Shown: positions 49,218 to 61,267 of the stretch, one piece after another
How positions within the stretch are numbered: the stretch's first letter is position 1
Layout: every line of letters starts with the position of its first letter
Assembly: GCA_037176885.1 (NCBI GenBank)
Contig: JAWWNJ010000067.1
Span: forward strand, 1,240,001 to 1,304,000
Reading direction: 5' to 3'
Source: Favolaschia claudopus
Lineage: Eukaryota; Basidiomycota; Agaricomycetes; Agaricales; Mycenaceae
DNA: 64,000 nt
Program-made: the position numbers and the translations under genes
The notes under the pieces: model-generated
The model's database searches: none
The model's input: the letters and a program-made list of their open reading frames with translations, nothing else
What the model was told of the DNA's origin: nothing

Positions 49218-52200
49218 TCAATACCATCGCCATTTACCCCGCTGGAAAAAACGTTTCTGCCCCGGCAGCGGGACGTAGTCGGGCGCGGTCGTCGGGTCGC
49301 AGTGATCGAGAAAATGATTGACCTCCTCCTCATAGCTCATCTGAACAACCTTCTCCTTCGAGCGCTTGGTGGTGGATGAAGAAGCCGCCCTCCCTTCATC
49401 CTCGGAGGACGATGAGGCACCAATGGTGCTAGTAATTAGTCTAACAACTTGTATGTAGCCACGAGTACCTTAAACTATTGCCACGACGCTAGCCAACGTT
49501 GGCTATGTGCGTTGTCCTTAGTCTTCTGAGCTTGGCTGGGAACATGGTCTTGAGGATGTCTTGCACATCTTATTTCAAACCCACGTGCTGTGTTTCTGGG
49601 AAAGATAAGATTGTCTTGTCTTCCGGTCAAATCAAAACTGTAGTCGTAGAAATTTATTCCTTTACACCTAATTCGGACGGTTGATGGGAACAAGAAATGA
49701 ATTTGATTTTTTTGTACTAATCCGCTGAAAACAATGGCTCGACAGTTTCCTCCGCTACCAGATGCTGAGCAACAGTCACCGCCGGAACATTCCATTTGGT
49801 GCGGAAAAACTCGGCCAAACGCTCGTGCCACGCGGCCTGTTTCAGAGCGTAAGCCTTGATCCCTGCTGCCGCTTCCGCAAACAAGTCTGTCCGTAAAGCC
49901 TCTCTTTCCCGCCACCAGCGCGCTTGCCAGGCCAAATACCGCAAGACTCGACGCATTTCCTCTCGAAGAAGCATCACTTCCTCACACCAACGGGTTTTTC
50001 TCGCAAGCGCTCTCGACCACTCGACGCGAACAGCTGGAAGAAAAAAACTGTCAAATGCTTGCCCCGGAGCCGTAAGGGATGACTCACATTCGTGCATCAT
50101 CTCTTCGTCTAGCGAGCCGGGAGCCGTCCAAATCCAGGACATCACGCGCTTTGATGTTCCTGGCGCGTTGCGCGGCGCACGCGCTCCCCTCCCCGCACCG
50201 ATCATCGCCAGTTTCTTCCGTGCCGCCGTATCGCTCTCTTCGGCATCACCATCAAGTTGTACATCTTCCGGCCTCAGCTCCCGCAAGTGAGGATGCGCCT
50301 CGATACCTTTCAAGGCAATCAATGCCGCCCGGCCTTGGCGGTATCTATTGGCATATGACTCCACCCGTTCCCCGACTTCCCCGATGAGGGTTCGCGCTTT
50401 TGTGCTGCGCACCTGCCCCGTAATGCTGGTATTGCGAAAGCTGATCAGATGGCGTTTTGCATGAAGGCGCGAGCGAAGCGACGCGAGGGAATTCTCGCAT
50501 TGCGCAACGCGCAGCTTCGCCTCCATCTCAATCAAGCCTGGGATGCAGCCGCGATGTGGATCGTTGATGTTGGCGGGTAGATCGCTCGGCATGAAGAGCT
50601 TGATCGTCTCGGCCTTGGGGGGAGGTGCTTCGGGATTTCGTGCAGCCTCATGAGCGTCTAATGCCGAGCCCGCTCCGGGCATGTAGATCCTCTGCAACGT
50701 GCGGAATTTGTTGATCTTGACAAGTAATGAATGACGCCACTCTTCTATCTTATTCTCGCGATCGGCAGCAATGAGGACTGTTCCTTTCAACTGCGTGAGT
50801 ATACGTCGCCTGTAAAGCTTTGAGTAGGAAACCATGGATAAATGAACAAGAAGTAGACGCACTGTGAATCCTCTATCTGTATTCCTGCCACCAAAAAGGC
50901 AGTAGCGCTCCGCCCATGCAACGGTTTTGATCCTTCCGTAAGCGCCTCTTCATCCTTCCGAACTTCCAAGCGAACTTGGGCCTCCGTCGGGCAATCTTGG
51001 CCGCTTTCAGTCTTTTGAGTGGTAAGCAATTGAGTCGTATTTACCTCGGCGGGAGAGAATGTAGGGGTTAGGTTTTGTGGGATCCTCTAACCAGTCGCTG
51101 ATCGCTTTCCGCCATTGAACTCTGACCTCTTTCTCGACTGTACGGGTGACGTCTTTGAATGCTGCGACTTGCCGGTCGCGCTCGGCAATTGCGACAACCA
51201 GTTTGCGCTGTAGGGTGATTCCTATCCGGGATATCAGATGTCGGGAACTATCGAAGATAAGCGACTTCATCTCTCACCTTGTCCCACGTTCTTTAGGTAG
51301 TTATTATTATCGATCTTCCCTTCCAACTGGTCAGCACGTACTCCACTGCCTGCGTCTTTGGTGGAGTAGGACGCAGGGTTGAGCCCGGACCATACTCTCT
51401 CAACCCCTTCTCCGTCTGATCTACCAACGCCCGGCCTAAAACTCAGACTGTTTTGGTTTTGGCAGTCTTCGTTGTGGGAAGCCGCATGCCAGACGGGCAG
51501 ACCAAATTGGACGTTGATGTCATCGAAATTTAGACGCATGTCCCCAGGCATGGCCTTCGCGCGCTCAAAAAACTTGAGTTTCCACTGACAACCGATGTCG
51601 TAGGAAATTGTCAGCCACAAAAGCGTGAACCCAGCCAGTGCTGCGAGAACGATAAAGTCCATATTTGCATATCTATCAAAATTGTGAGTTTCGTTTAAAT
51701 TGTTGAAAACAACCCGAGACCGACACATACCTCTCCCCCTTTTGCAAATCTCCAATCCCATTGGGGCGCATGCATTCATGTCTCGCGCATACGCACCCCC
51801 CGACTCCGGAAACCCTTAATCCCGCTGTATTCCGCGAATCCTTCTGCAGCAGAGCTGCAAATGCGATGCAGGTACTTATCTTTGTAATATAGTTGAGTTC
51901 ACGCCACTTGGAAGCGACTTATTTGACGTACCTCTGTCTCCTCAACATAGTTCTTAAGGTGTTCTCGGTATTTATTAGGCTCGACAAAATAACCCCACCC
52001 CGGACCGAGAGACGGATCGTCGATTTCATTGACGCGGATACGGTTACGAAGCCGAAAATTGGCATCGACGGCCAGAATTAACATGTAAAGGAATCTTTGA
52101 AAGATTAGATGGGCGCCGCTCGTTTGACAGAATCACTCACTGATACTTCGGATCAACCTCGCGCCAGCCATCTGGCAGATTCCGTCCATCATGCGGACAT

Positions 52201-53422
52201 GCCCAGCAATTGACGGCACACTCCCCAAGCACTGTGCTATCAACGCCTCGCGGATCATGCCCTCGCCCCGCCCGTTTCATTCGTAATAAGAAAGCCCACT
52301 GACGGGTCATTCGTCCAACTTGCTTGTAACGATCCTGAAATTTAGTTTGATTAGATGTTTGACGCTCACACTGACTTGCTGGTACTTACTGGTAACTGAG
52401 TCATTCCGGACATAGCGCTCGGATCCGTCGCGCGCTCAATTGATGTGGTGAAATCTCGGACATTTAGGTTGCCGACGACATTGTAAAGTCGATATGATTC
52501 AAGGGTGCGGAACGTAGCACAAGTACCTGGGTCTATCACCGTGGCGGGGTACCAGCCGTTGCGGATGAGCTGCTCGAGATTGTCGGCCATATCAGACTTG
52601 CTGCATTTGCAATATGAGATACGAATTTGGTGAATGATGGGGGCCTCGATGACGGTGAGATTATGTATCATCGTGTCGGGGAACGGGCATGGAAATCCGG
52701 CGTGGCCCATTTGGTAAACGACACCTAATTTCGCAAGCGTGATAGGTACCCAGAACTCGCCGCTCCATTCCTACGAAGGAAAATAATCGAAGGGTAAGAT
52801 ACATATGACAGGGTAGAAGAAAGGCACCGCACCTGTATGACATGTAGGGGTAGCCGTTTGTGATTGGATACACAACATTCACGACACTGAAGATACTGTC
52901 CGCACTCGTAGCACTTGAAAAGACGAACTTGGTTGGCAGGGCCGGGATGGAAATTGACGGAGCAATGCACACAACACGGGTGCTTGGTATCATCCCCCAA
53001 CCCGTCGTGACGCAAAAGCTCCGTCAAAAAATCACCCTTGAGAGGCCGCCAGAGAGACATCGGATCCCTCTACAATAAACCGGTCAGCCAAAATTAATTC
53101 CACGAGCACAAAACTCGTCAAAACCTACAGTGCTCACGTACTCCTTGCGCTTGCCAAGAGTAACGGTAGGCGGCGCTCGAGCCTCTTCCTCGTTAAAACC
53201 ATCGTCGGGCGTGGGGATCCATTGGGCCAATTGATCATCTAGATTTGAAGGCTCCAGTCGTCTCTTCTTGTGCGCAACGTTCAACAATTCTTCTTGACGG
53301 CGTTGACCGTCAGACGAGAGGTAAAAGCCGCGATCCCCAGACAAGGTGAACTCAGCTCCACCGTAGTCGTCGTCGACATCCAACGAATTGCGATTGCGGT
53401 CACGTAGAATACGTCGAATCAT
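49218..53422 (-). CDS. KDZ transposase with N-terminal CxC2 cysteine cluster
   Basis: Exons join from the ATG at 53422. Residues about 95-330 hold the CxC2 cluster (HPCCVHC, then CYECGQYLQCRECC, then a WSGEFW/GHAGFPC region) that accompanies Kyakuja-Dileera-Zisupton transposases. The catalytic part follows: RMTRQWAFLLRMKRAGRG, VDANFRL, ARHECMRPNG and LQKGERYANMDF, then SYDIGCQW, LPVWHAASHNEDCQ and GVGRSDGEGVERVW with STKDAGSGVRADQLE. The long C-terminal coiled region contains SWIWTAPGSLDEE and aromatic/Arg-rich helices. KDZ enzymes are cut-and-paste DNA transposases of fungi. No frameshift was found. A frame stop at 49717 is avoided if a large intron (about 49435-49722) is spliced, adding an acidic tail ending FFQRGKWRWY at 49218. 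The upstream ATG at 53620 is an alternative start. Confidence 0.82.
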
Positions 53423-53765
53423 GGACGATTTAGCACTCAAATGAAAGGGGCGCGGACGAGAGGAAGGGGAGAAATTTTCAAGGAGTAATTTACTTCGCGA
53501 GTATTTGAGGAATCGAGGATCTCCATCAGCGTCCCGCGTGGTACTCAAGTTCACTGATGCAGTATCGAGGGACCAGAAGCAGACACATTCAAGCAAGATG
53601 AAGAAATAATGCAGTCGCATGTTGGGGTGTAAAAGGAAAGGTCACGCAACGGCTCTGCTAAACACCCACAAACCCATGACGATCAACACCACCACCTGCC
53701 GCGATGGTGCGATGCTGCGATGGCGACTACTCTAAGCAAGACTACGACAACATCTTTCTGTAACT

Positions 53766-54476
53766 CTATGGGGTAGCCGGCACGAGAATCTCGGGTTCCT
53801 TCGGAAAAATTAGTCCAGCCCAGCTATATTTTACGACGCTGTCGTCCTTCCACTCTGGATAACTCGCCTCAAGTGACGCTTCTTCAGCAAACTGACGAAA
53901 CGGGGGTATGTACATGGGAGTGATACACTCCGGGCAAGTCCAACGACGTTCGAGCCAAAGCCGAATGCATGCGTAGCAATGACTATGGCCGCAAATGTAT
54001 CTGCCGACCATGTTAGTCAAGATATACTTAAAAATCAAACGCGGTACGTACGAAACCGGGTGCGACTTCACAAAATGGCAAATTCCGCATTTGTGGTGAG
54101 TATAATGCGCACTCTGTTCCACTGGACCTTGGCCACCAACCCATAGATCAGTGTAACGAAGCGGCTGGACACGAGGCGCTCGCCACCCGTCGAGGATGGT
54201 TGGCTCCGGCTCGTTGGGCCCGATCGGCGGAACGGGTACAGGGACAGGAGGTTCCACGGGCTCTCTGCGCAGTTGCTCACGGAGAGACCGCCTTAGCGCG
54301 GGCAGTGCAACAGGTCCAGCAGCACTGTTGGGGACGCCCCCACGAACGATGACGACCGCGCTCATGCTAGCTAACGACGTTGAAATCAGTAATTTTCCCG
54401 CCATACGACAAAGTGGACACATGAACGTACATCTCAAACGGCGGCCGACTGGCGCAGAAGAGCTTGACTCGGACAT
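53766..54476 (-). CDS. RING finger protein
   Basis: Start at 54476 (MSESSSSAPVGRRLR), with a first intron GTACGT to GTTAG and a second within the RING domain (GTACGT to GGCAG). The C3HC4-like RING reads CGIC, then CGHSHCYACIRLWLE and WTCPEC; the zinc ligands are complete after splicing. A proline/glutamate-rich region precedes it and a short tail (LIFPKEPEILVPATP) follows. RING domains of this kind are E3 ubiquitin ligases. It lies head-to-tail upstream of the KDZ transposase on the same strand, which suggests it is a passenger or accessory gene of the element. Confidence 0.75.
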   Translation of the reverse strand: MSESSSSAPVGRRLRCTFMCPLCRMAGKLLISTSLASMSAVVIVRGGVPNSAAGPVALPALRRSLREQLRREPVEPPVPVPVPPIGPNEPEPTILDGWRAPRVQPLRYTDLWVGGQGPVEQSAHYTHHKCGICHFVKSHPVSYVPRLIFKYILTNMVGRYICGHSHCYACIRLWLERRWTCPECITPMYIPPFRQFAEEASLEASYPEWKDDSVVKYSWAGLIFPKEPEILVPATP

Positions 54477-54903
54477 TACAGGTGCGAGGTTTTCTTTCCC
54501 GCGTAAAAATCTACGCTTTCGCTGAGGAGTGGCCAGGGTGTGTGCAGTGTCGGTTTGCCAAAAGAGGTGGGCGAGACAGGAATAAAACGAGAAAGGTGTG
54601 TTATTATGTCAATGCCTTCAGCTAGCACGATGATTCTTAGTTACGAGGAACGCGTGGGTTTGTTTTCGGCCCGTTCAGATGTTCAGTGCTTCACATGTGC
54701 ACCATTCCTCCGCTCGCCGCCGATGCACAACTTCCGAGTGTCGATCTTCGTCCCTATAGATGTTTTTGAATAGGAAAATGAGGCTCGCTCGCTTCTCGGA
54801 ATACTGCGAACTGCTCCCCTTGTTCCCAGCGCACGGCAATGTTTCCCCTTGGTAAGATTTGCGATACAATTGCTAGGCAACGCAATGTAGAACAATCCCT
54901 CAC

Positions 54904-55711
54904 ATGGGACAAGCCCTACCATTGTGAGTTTTTCATCCGGATGCCATTTTACGCGGCTAATTTCTCATTCTCAGCGGCGTAGATGCCCGTTCCAGACCCG
55001 TCTCGGTCAGTTCTGGGGTCCCTACCCCTGGAACAACGTTTCAAGACCCAGCGACGACACTAAATGTTTCGAAAGAAGTTCCTGAAAGAAGTTCCCAATT
55101 TTCCTTCAACCTCGCTACCGGTTTGCCGGGCAGTCAGTCCATCAACGGCCGACGTCAGCTAATCAACAATGCGGTCAATACCACACCGTCTAGCAAGCTC
55201 AGTTGGGTCTCCTAAAGTCGTTACTTTTCAGGGAGGCGAGGAGTGAACAATGTGCCCTGAGGCCTTGAAATCTTTAATGATTACTCTTCCATGGAATTTT
55301 TTTAACTCGTTGTAGAGCCCATTAAATGATCGCGGCACTGCAGATCCTCATGCGTCGCGATCAGGTCCTCGAAAGATCCCGGATACTGCCGCGGAAGCGT
55401 AAGCTCACGTTTCACTGTATCCTATCAATCACTTGCTGATCCCGCTAGGCAGTTCGCAAAACTGCTTACAAGACGCTCGCGAACTACTCTCATCTCGCAG
55501 AAAACAACTACGGGCTAAATTATTTGGGGATGGTGAGTGTTTCCTCTCTTTCTATCTGGTCGGTACAATGCTCATGTCAGCGCTGGTTTCAAGACCTGTG
55601 CCCGCGTCCATCACGGAAGCAAATTCACTACCCAACCCGTCGCTATCCGAGCGATTTCAATTCTTGCCATTCTCTCCATTAGGTGCAAACCCATTCATCC
55701 ACCCTCTTTAG
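54904..55711 (+). CDS. Hypothetical 181-aa protein, five exons
   Basis: The exons are 54904-54923, 54975-55206, 55316-55398, 55453-55532 and 55581-55711. They sum to 546 nt with phases closing at every GT-AG junction. The product is low-complexity and polar: MGQALPFGVDARSRPVS, then a Ser/Thr-rich part, a charged helix (QDARELLSSRRKQLRAKLFG) and a Pro/Ser-rich end. No domain recognised. Immediately downstream another frame (to 55863, ending GLWINPAHL) is open; it could be a further exon if a very short 29-nt intron is real, which is unlikely. Confidence 0.5.
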
Positions 55712-56058
55712 AATCACTCTCGGTAAATTCAGACATCAACGAAACATGCGCTTTCCAAGAGTCCGCTCGCTGTCCGCCTTCACGCACACAACAACAAGCT
55801 CCATTCGTCAATCCACTGGACTTCCGACGGCGTGGTTTGTGGATCAACCCGGCGCATCTTTGAGGTGAGATATTGGGAACTGCTTTCATTGGATCGGCCG
55901 CCTCGCTTAGAAAATGCTGACCTTATTTATATGTATACAGACAAGGAAATGGCCGAGCAAGGCGACATTCGTTTAAATAAAGACCCGCCCCACCACTCCC
56001 TCACATACCTTCCTCGCCCCTCGCTTTGGAACAAAAATCTCCCCCAAAAATCTCAACA

Positions 56059-58872
56059 ATGTCCTCTTCGTCTACCGCCTCTCTCAACCACTGGTACACC
56101 CAGAGCATCACCGGCCGTCGTGGTCGCTCGGCTGATGGCATTGTTTTTCTGCGCTCGCCCCTGGGTCCCTCCCTTCGCGGCCGCGTTCCCCGAGGATTCG
56201 CAGATATGCTCGCCGCAGAGAACGAGTCCAGACTCGCTGGACCCGCCTCTGCACAAAATAACGTCGCAGATGTAAGTTTCTTTCTTTTTGCTCACATTCG
56301 CAACAACAAAACATTGACATTATAAAACAGATGTCTTTAGAGGAGCAAGACGCCTACGTGGCGGCCCTCTATGATGCGATTGAAGATGACGAGGACTTGC
56401 CCTCGGTTCAGGCGCTCGCCTACCACCTATTCGAGGGACCTCTCAGTCCCCTACCTGCCGGCTATGATTCGGCCGATTCCACAGGTAATAATAATAAATT
56501 CCCATTTTTATAGTAACTGCACGATTTTACAGGTCCCCAGCTCGTCAACGGCATGCGCCCTATTTCGCCGGTCGACTCTGTCGTTGACGACGAGTTTGCC
56601 CTCGACGACGAGTCTGATAACGACTCCACTCCGCCTTCGCCCATGGCCGACATCTCGACATTTCAGCCAGCCGACTTCGACCCAGCCGACTACGTCTACG
56701 CCGCTCCCTCTTTCCCCCCGTCGCCCATCATTGCCGTCAATACCTTCTCGGTCATGCAGCTCATTCCGCCGATTGCCTCTGTTGTTGATGACGACTCTAT
56801 CATCGATGCCGCGTCCTCTGCTCCCGCGAGTCCTGTCGACAGCCTTTTTGGGCCTGAGACAGCAACTCCCCCAATGCGTCGTGCCCCTCCGGCCCTCTCG
56901 CCAGATACAGATGAGGAGGAGGACGAATTGGACTCGGATTCTCCTCGTCCGCCTCCGGTCCGTCGCATCCCCACCAACATTTTCGGCCGCGACGATTCGG
57001 ACTGGGATCCTCAGCAAACTCCCACTCTTGCCGCTCTAGCTCCGAATTCGGGCGAAATGGATGGATGGGAGAGGGATATCGACGTGTCTCCTGCCCCCGA
57101 TCTCGGAGACCTCCTACTGCGCACTCCCTCTTCACCGACTCGCTCTGAATCCAGTCCGGAAATCGACTTCAACGGCACTCCCATCCTCCTGCGCGCTGCT
57201 CTCAGGCGTTCGTCTCCAGCTCGCTCGACAATGAGCATTGAGCTCCCGCGGCTAGACTCGACTCCCATCCAAACTCCCATCACTCCTCGTACTCCTCGTA
57301 CTCCTCGTCTTGTCGCCGACGAAAGCATGGACACCGAGGAATCTCCCTCACCCTCTCTCCGCACACCCGCTCATATTCGTGGGGTGGTGCCCACTCTCGA
57401 TTCGCCTTTCACTCTCGGCTTCTCTACTCCACCATCTCCCACCTCCAACATTTTCCCTCGCTTCCGTGCCGCTTTCCCTAAACGGCTCATCACCTACAGC
57501 AAACGTGACCGCGAGCGCTATGGTCACGCGCGCCCGCTCCGGCTCCGAAGCGATGACAGCGGCGATGATGCGGATACCTCCGCTGATGACTCTGACTCCC
57601 ACTCTGACGACTCCGACGCCGACACTCAGCCTTTCCCGATGGACGAGGACGACACCTCAGCTTCTGACGGCGGGGACTCGATAATGTCCGACGGCGAGGA
57701 CTCGATAATGTCTGATGTGGACCACAGCTCTATAGTTGGAGTTGCCGACACCGACGCTGCGCAGGATGACCTCACCGACGTCGACGTCCCGGAGCGGCGC
57801 TCGCGTCGTTTAGTTCGCCGTCGAACTCTACAGGATGTATTGCGGGACCCCGACTTCAAGTTCGAGCTTCATCGTATCAAAGAGTAGGTCTATATTATTA
57901 TCTTCTCTAATTATCGATGCTCACCCGTTTATCAGCCTTCCTCAGCCGCTCGTCGATCGCGACGACTATGTTATGGGCGCCGCTGCGCCACGTCCGAAGG
58001 GAACAGGTCCTTGGATGGATCCCCTTATCGTCGAAACCGGGCGGCTCGTTCATCAGTTTTACCGTGATGCCGAGATTGCGCTCCGCGATGATATCCATGC
58101 TTTCGTGGCCTTTGGGCTTGGTAGTGGCGGGGTTCGTATTATTTCATGCTTGGTACAAACGGATGCTAACTAGATCTCTCGCTTGCAGGGCCCGCATACC
58201 ATTGTCCAATCCACTAAGATTGAATCTTTGCTTGCCGATCTTCTCAAGACCGAGACTTTGCAGGTGCTGTCCGACGTCCAAAACCGTGAGTTCTCCCATT
58301 TCAAACGATTGCAGAATCGCTGATCAATCAACGTACCCACAGACATGTATCACCACATCGCCGCCATGTCTCATGGTCATGCCGCCGTCCATATGGACCA
58401 GCTTGTTTCCCGAAACATCGCCCACCCACCCTTCCTGCGTTCTGTCTTCTCCACCGCCGTACTTGAATTCGGGTCCGCTCGGACTTCTGGCCGCAAAAAC
58501 CCCGACGCTGCGATTGAGACTTTGGAGGCTATTACGCCACTCGGTGTTTGGGATCGCATCAAGGGCGGGCAACTTGTTTTACCGACCCAAGGTCTGATCA
58601 TCGAGACTCGCCCAGGTCAGACCTATCTGATAGCTTCCGCGACGACACCCTACTACTTCACGGCGGTTCAACCGGGGGAGTGGCAGTTTTTGTTCCGCCA
58701 GTATTGCAGCGACGGCATTTTCCGTTGGCTCTCGAAAGGCGGGCTCACCGACGCGCAGTTCTCTATGGAATCGACGAAAGCGCAGCGGGATGCATGGGTT
58801 GAGCAGCGCCGTGTCTTTGGGAGGGAGAGCATCAAATTCTTTAGCAAGCGCCGTGACATCTTTACCTTGTAA
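56059..58872 (+). CDS. TET/JBP-like 2-oxoglutarate dioxygenase-fold protein, predicted inactive
   Basis: Six exons (56059-56271, 56331-56484, 56533-57883, 57936-58131, 58189-58285, 58343-58872) total 2,541 nt, 846 residues, with phases closing. Residues 1-570 are disordered: Asp/Ser/Pro-rich with repeated DGGDSIMSDGEDSIMSD and TPRTPRTPR. The C-terminal 170 residues follow the double-stranded beta-helix layout of the basidiomycete TET/JBP-like group: FSTAVLEFG, KGGQLVLPTQGLIIE, PGQTYLIAS, then QY and GIFRWLSKGG. The positions expected to hold the metal HxD (here GRKNPDAA), the distal His (here ATTPYYF) and the co-substrate Arg (here EWQFLF) are all changed. It is therefore probably a pseudoenzyme. 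Family placement is by pattern recognition; structure-based search would settle it. Confidence 0.62.
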
Positions 58873-58949
58873 ATCGTCTTAACTAAAAACTGCCGCCTTG
58901 ATACAAAAACAATTTGATTATGTTCCTTATCTGAATGCTCTCTAATCGC

Positions 58950-59069
58950 ACAAGTTCGAGCGTCGCCCAAGAAAGTCCGTTGGAAAACTAACTACATTAT
59001 ATTGAATACACAAGTTTCGAGCGTCGGACAAGAAAGCCCTTGCAAAATCAGACACATTCAATAGAATAC
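58950..59069. repeat. 60-bp tandem repeat, two units
   Basis: Unit 1 (58950-59009) and unit 2 (59010-59069) are the same length and share ACAAGTT, CGAGCGTCG, CAAGAAAG and the end GAATAC, with about 80% identity by eye. They lie just past the stop codon of the TET/JBP-like gene. Confidence 0.85.
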
Positions 59070-59177
59070 ACAACTCCCATTTCCGTTCGTCCCATCGGCG
59101 TGCCCCCTGTTTCAGATTGCATCACCCAATCGAAGTCAATAAATACCGTCGTTCCCTTGTCGAAACGCATTTCCCAA

Positions 59178-59571
59178 ATGTCCGTCTTCCCACCAGAGAT
59201 CGATGCTGGAATCCCTCGTATGTGCTTGTAACGCTGTCTTCGACGCTCAAGTTAAGTAACGCTGAACAGGAGCCAAACCTGTCATTGAATATGACTATTC
59301 TTGTGCCTTCCTACGCCAAATGCAAACCATAACGACGGCGTGAGTCATAATCTCAAGTGGATGAGCATGCACTGACCGGTCCCCCAGCCCAGACGGAAAG
59401 CGTCCCGTTGACAAGCTATACGATGGAGTCATCCATGCGATCGTGCCCGAAGCAGCAACTGCAGAGATTGTGGATCTTACGGATTTGCCGGACCTTCTTG
59501 AGGAGAATCCTGTGGAGGCCGAGATTTGCCCCAACTGTCGTCCAGTCGTCAGATTGAGAGCTAAATTGTAA
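59178..59571 (+). CDS. Small hypothetical protein with C-terminal CPNC
   Basis: Three exons (59178-59217, 59270-59339, 59388-59571) total 294 nt, 97 residues, with phases closing. The product starts MSVFPPEIDAGIPRAKPVIE and has the block GKRPVDKLYDGVIHAIVPEA. An acidic part (DLPDLLEENPVEAEI) leads into CPNC and a basic end. A single CxxC is not enough for a zinc domain. It follows the TET/JBP-like gene on the same strand and is unlike any family I recognise. Confidence 0.55.
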
Positions 59572-59714
59572 AACAGAGGAATGATTTGATCAATTAGAAC
59601 TGATTGGGGAGACGGAATGGGATTGACAACTATGACAGCGTATCGAAAGCAAGGACGAAACAACAGAGCACCAAAGCAGGGGGACACGGAACCGGGGATT
59701 GAATATGGACTCGC

Positions 59715-60365
59715 CTAACGATCATCCTCGTCACTGCTGCAGAGCTCATCCGTCTCCTCGGAATCCTCATAATTCTCCAGATTGCTATCATACCCGTCTT
59801 GGGAATTCTGCCGCGATTGAGAGCGAGTCCGGGCTACAAGTCGTGAATTGCAATATATTTGAAGGGCGGCCCGTCCGTGGACAGCCTCGTATGCACTGGG
59901 AAACATTAGAGAGAAATCGAGATATTGAAAATGTGAGAAAGGGAGACGTACGCAAGGCGCCGCTCCCGTTGTGACTGCCGAATAGTTTCTCGTTTGCTGA
60001 GGGCGGTGATTGTATGAGAGGAGCATGTGGCAAGACGAGCCGATCATACGCACTTTGCGCGATATCTTGCCTGGTAGCCCCTTTGTCGCGCAGACGCTGC
60101 TGCTTGTTCTGACGCCGACCGGTTCTTCAATTCCGCTCGTCTCCTGAGGGCACGTCAAACAGTATTGAGGAGTGTAGGGATAAAGAAAGAAAACCTTGCC
60201 ATCCGGAGACGCGCTTTCTCGTTTCGGTCAAGCTGCTTCTTGATCCTAGAAGAGTAGGGTGTTGGACGGTTTGGAGATAGAATTCAAGTCGCCAACGCAC
60301 ATTTTCTGGTGTTGCTTTTCCGTGCAGCCAGTGTACTTCGATTTCATGGGAGGGCAGGCGCGCAT
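59715..60365 (-). CDS. Small basic, arginine-rich helical protein
   Basis: Start at 60365 (MRACPPMKSKYTGC). Exons join in phase to give about 150 residues: a continuous Arg/Lys-rich helix (IKKQLDRNEKARLRMARRRA, then ASARQRGYQARYRANKRE and SQRERRLAAYEAVHGRAAL), then a polar and acidic tail (SEETDELCSSDEDDR). ARLRMARxR-type helices are common in small Agaricomycete proteins beside transposons and could bind nucleic acid. The tail stop is at 59715. No established function. Confidence 0.55.
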
Positions 60366-61267
60366 GATGGTGGTTTAGGACAAGAGTTAAGCGAGCGAAG
60401 CAAACAAGTGGCAACGCGACGACAGATGATTCGGCCTCGGTCCATACCGAAAGTGATTTGTCATAATAATGAAGTAAGCTCATCGTGAAGCTTGGACATC
60501 TGGCAGACCTGTTTCTGACGATTCCAAAAATCAGAGCGGTTCAATTAAAGCAGTTATAGAAACGATTCGGTACTCTGCTGACGATTGACTGGAATTCAAC
60601 TGGAAATAAAAAATCAAAAAATATTCGATGAGCACAAAAACTCTCGAAAAAGTGGTCAAAGTGCTGGTGGGTATTATAGTTCAATGTTCAAACGAGCATT
60701 ATTGAGCAGTTCGCAAGTCATCTGAGTAAGAAAGAATAATATCAAAACCAAGCAAAAATGGTGTTGGCACAAATCCTGCAGATTCAGAATCAGCGACTTA
60801 CCGACGATACATTGCTCCGGAGCATCAGCAAAGTAGGGAAAGGAGAAGAGCACAAGTGACAGTTTCGGGCTCGTCGGGGTGTAAGCAGTTCGCACCCGGC
60901 AGCACCTTCGTAGGCAGTTCGCCGTCATTCAGGTCGGAAATGGAATTTTCCAGATATCCTCGTGGTGTGGTGTGACAATTTTGAAATATAAGATACCTGT
61001 CGATAAGCAGAGTCCAGAGAGCTATCTTCGACGAGTGCAGAAAGGGCGAAGGCGCGTCCATTCACGACTTGGGACGAAATTGTTTTGGAGCAGTTCGCCA
61101 GACTTCCATAACGGGCAAATTCGCACGGTGAACACTGGCTCTGAGGTGCTTCATGGAAATATTGGGAGACGAGCGTCGACAAATCTGACTTAGAGGATGA
61201 TTCCACTCGGGAGAAAAGTAGCACAGAACAAATAATGATTTTTTTTCACTACAGGCGGGGTACACTC
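60366..61267. other. Intergenic, no gene supported
   Basis: Minus-strand frames at 60674-60928 and 60925-61224 are open but show no domain, splice support or composition like their neighbours. Confidence 0.4.

Noticed and set aside
54904..55863. Continuing the 181-aa gene into the frame ending at 55863
   Set aside because: It would need a 29-nt intron, below the usual fungal minimum; the frame was left as a possibility only.
58378..58404. HMD in HGHAAVHMDQ as the catalytic HxD of the dioxygenase
   Set aside because: It lies before the first conserved strand (FSTAVLEF), whereas the HxD of the family follows that strand; the position there reads NPD.
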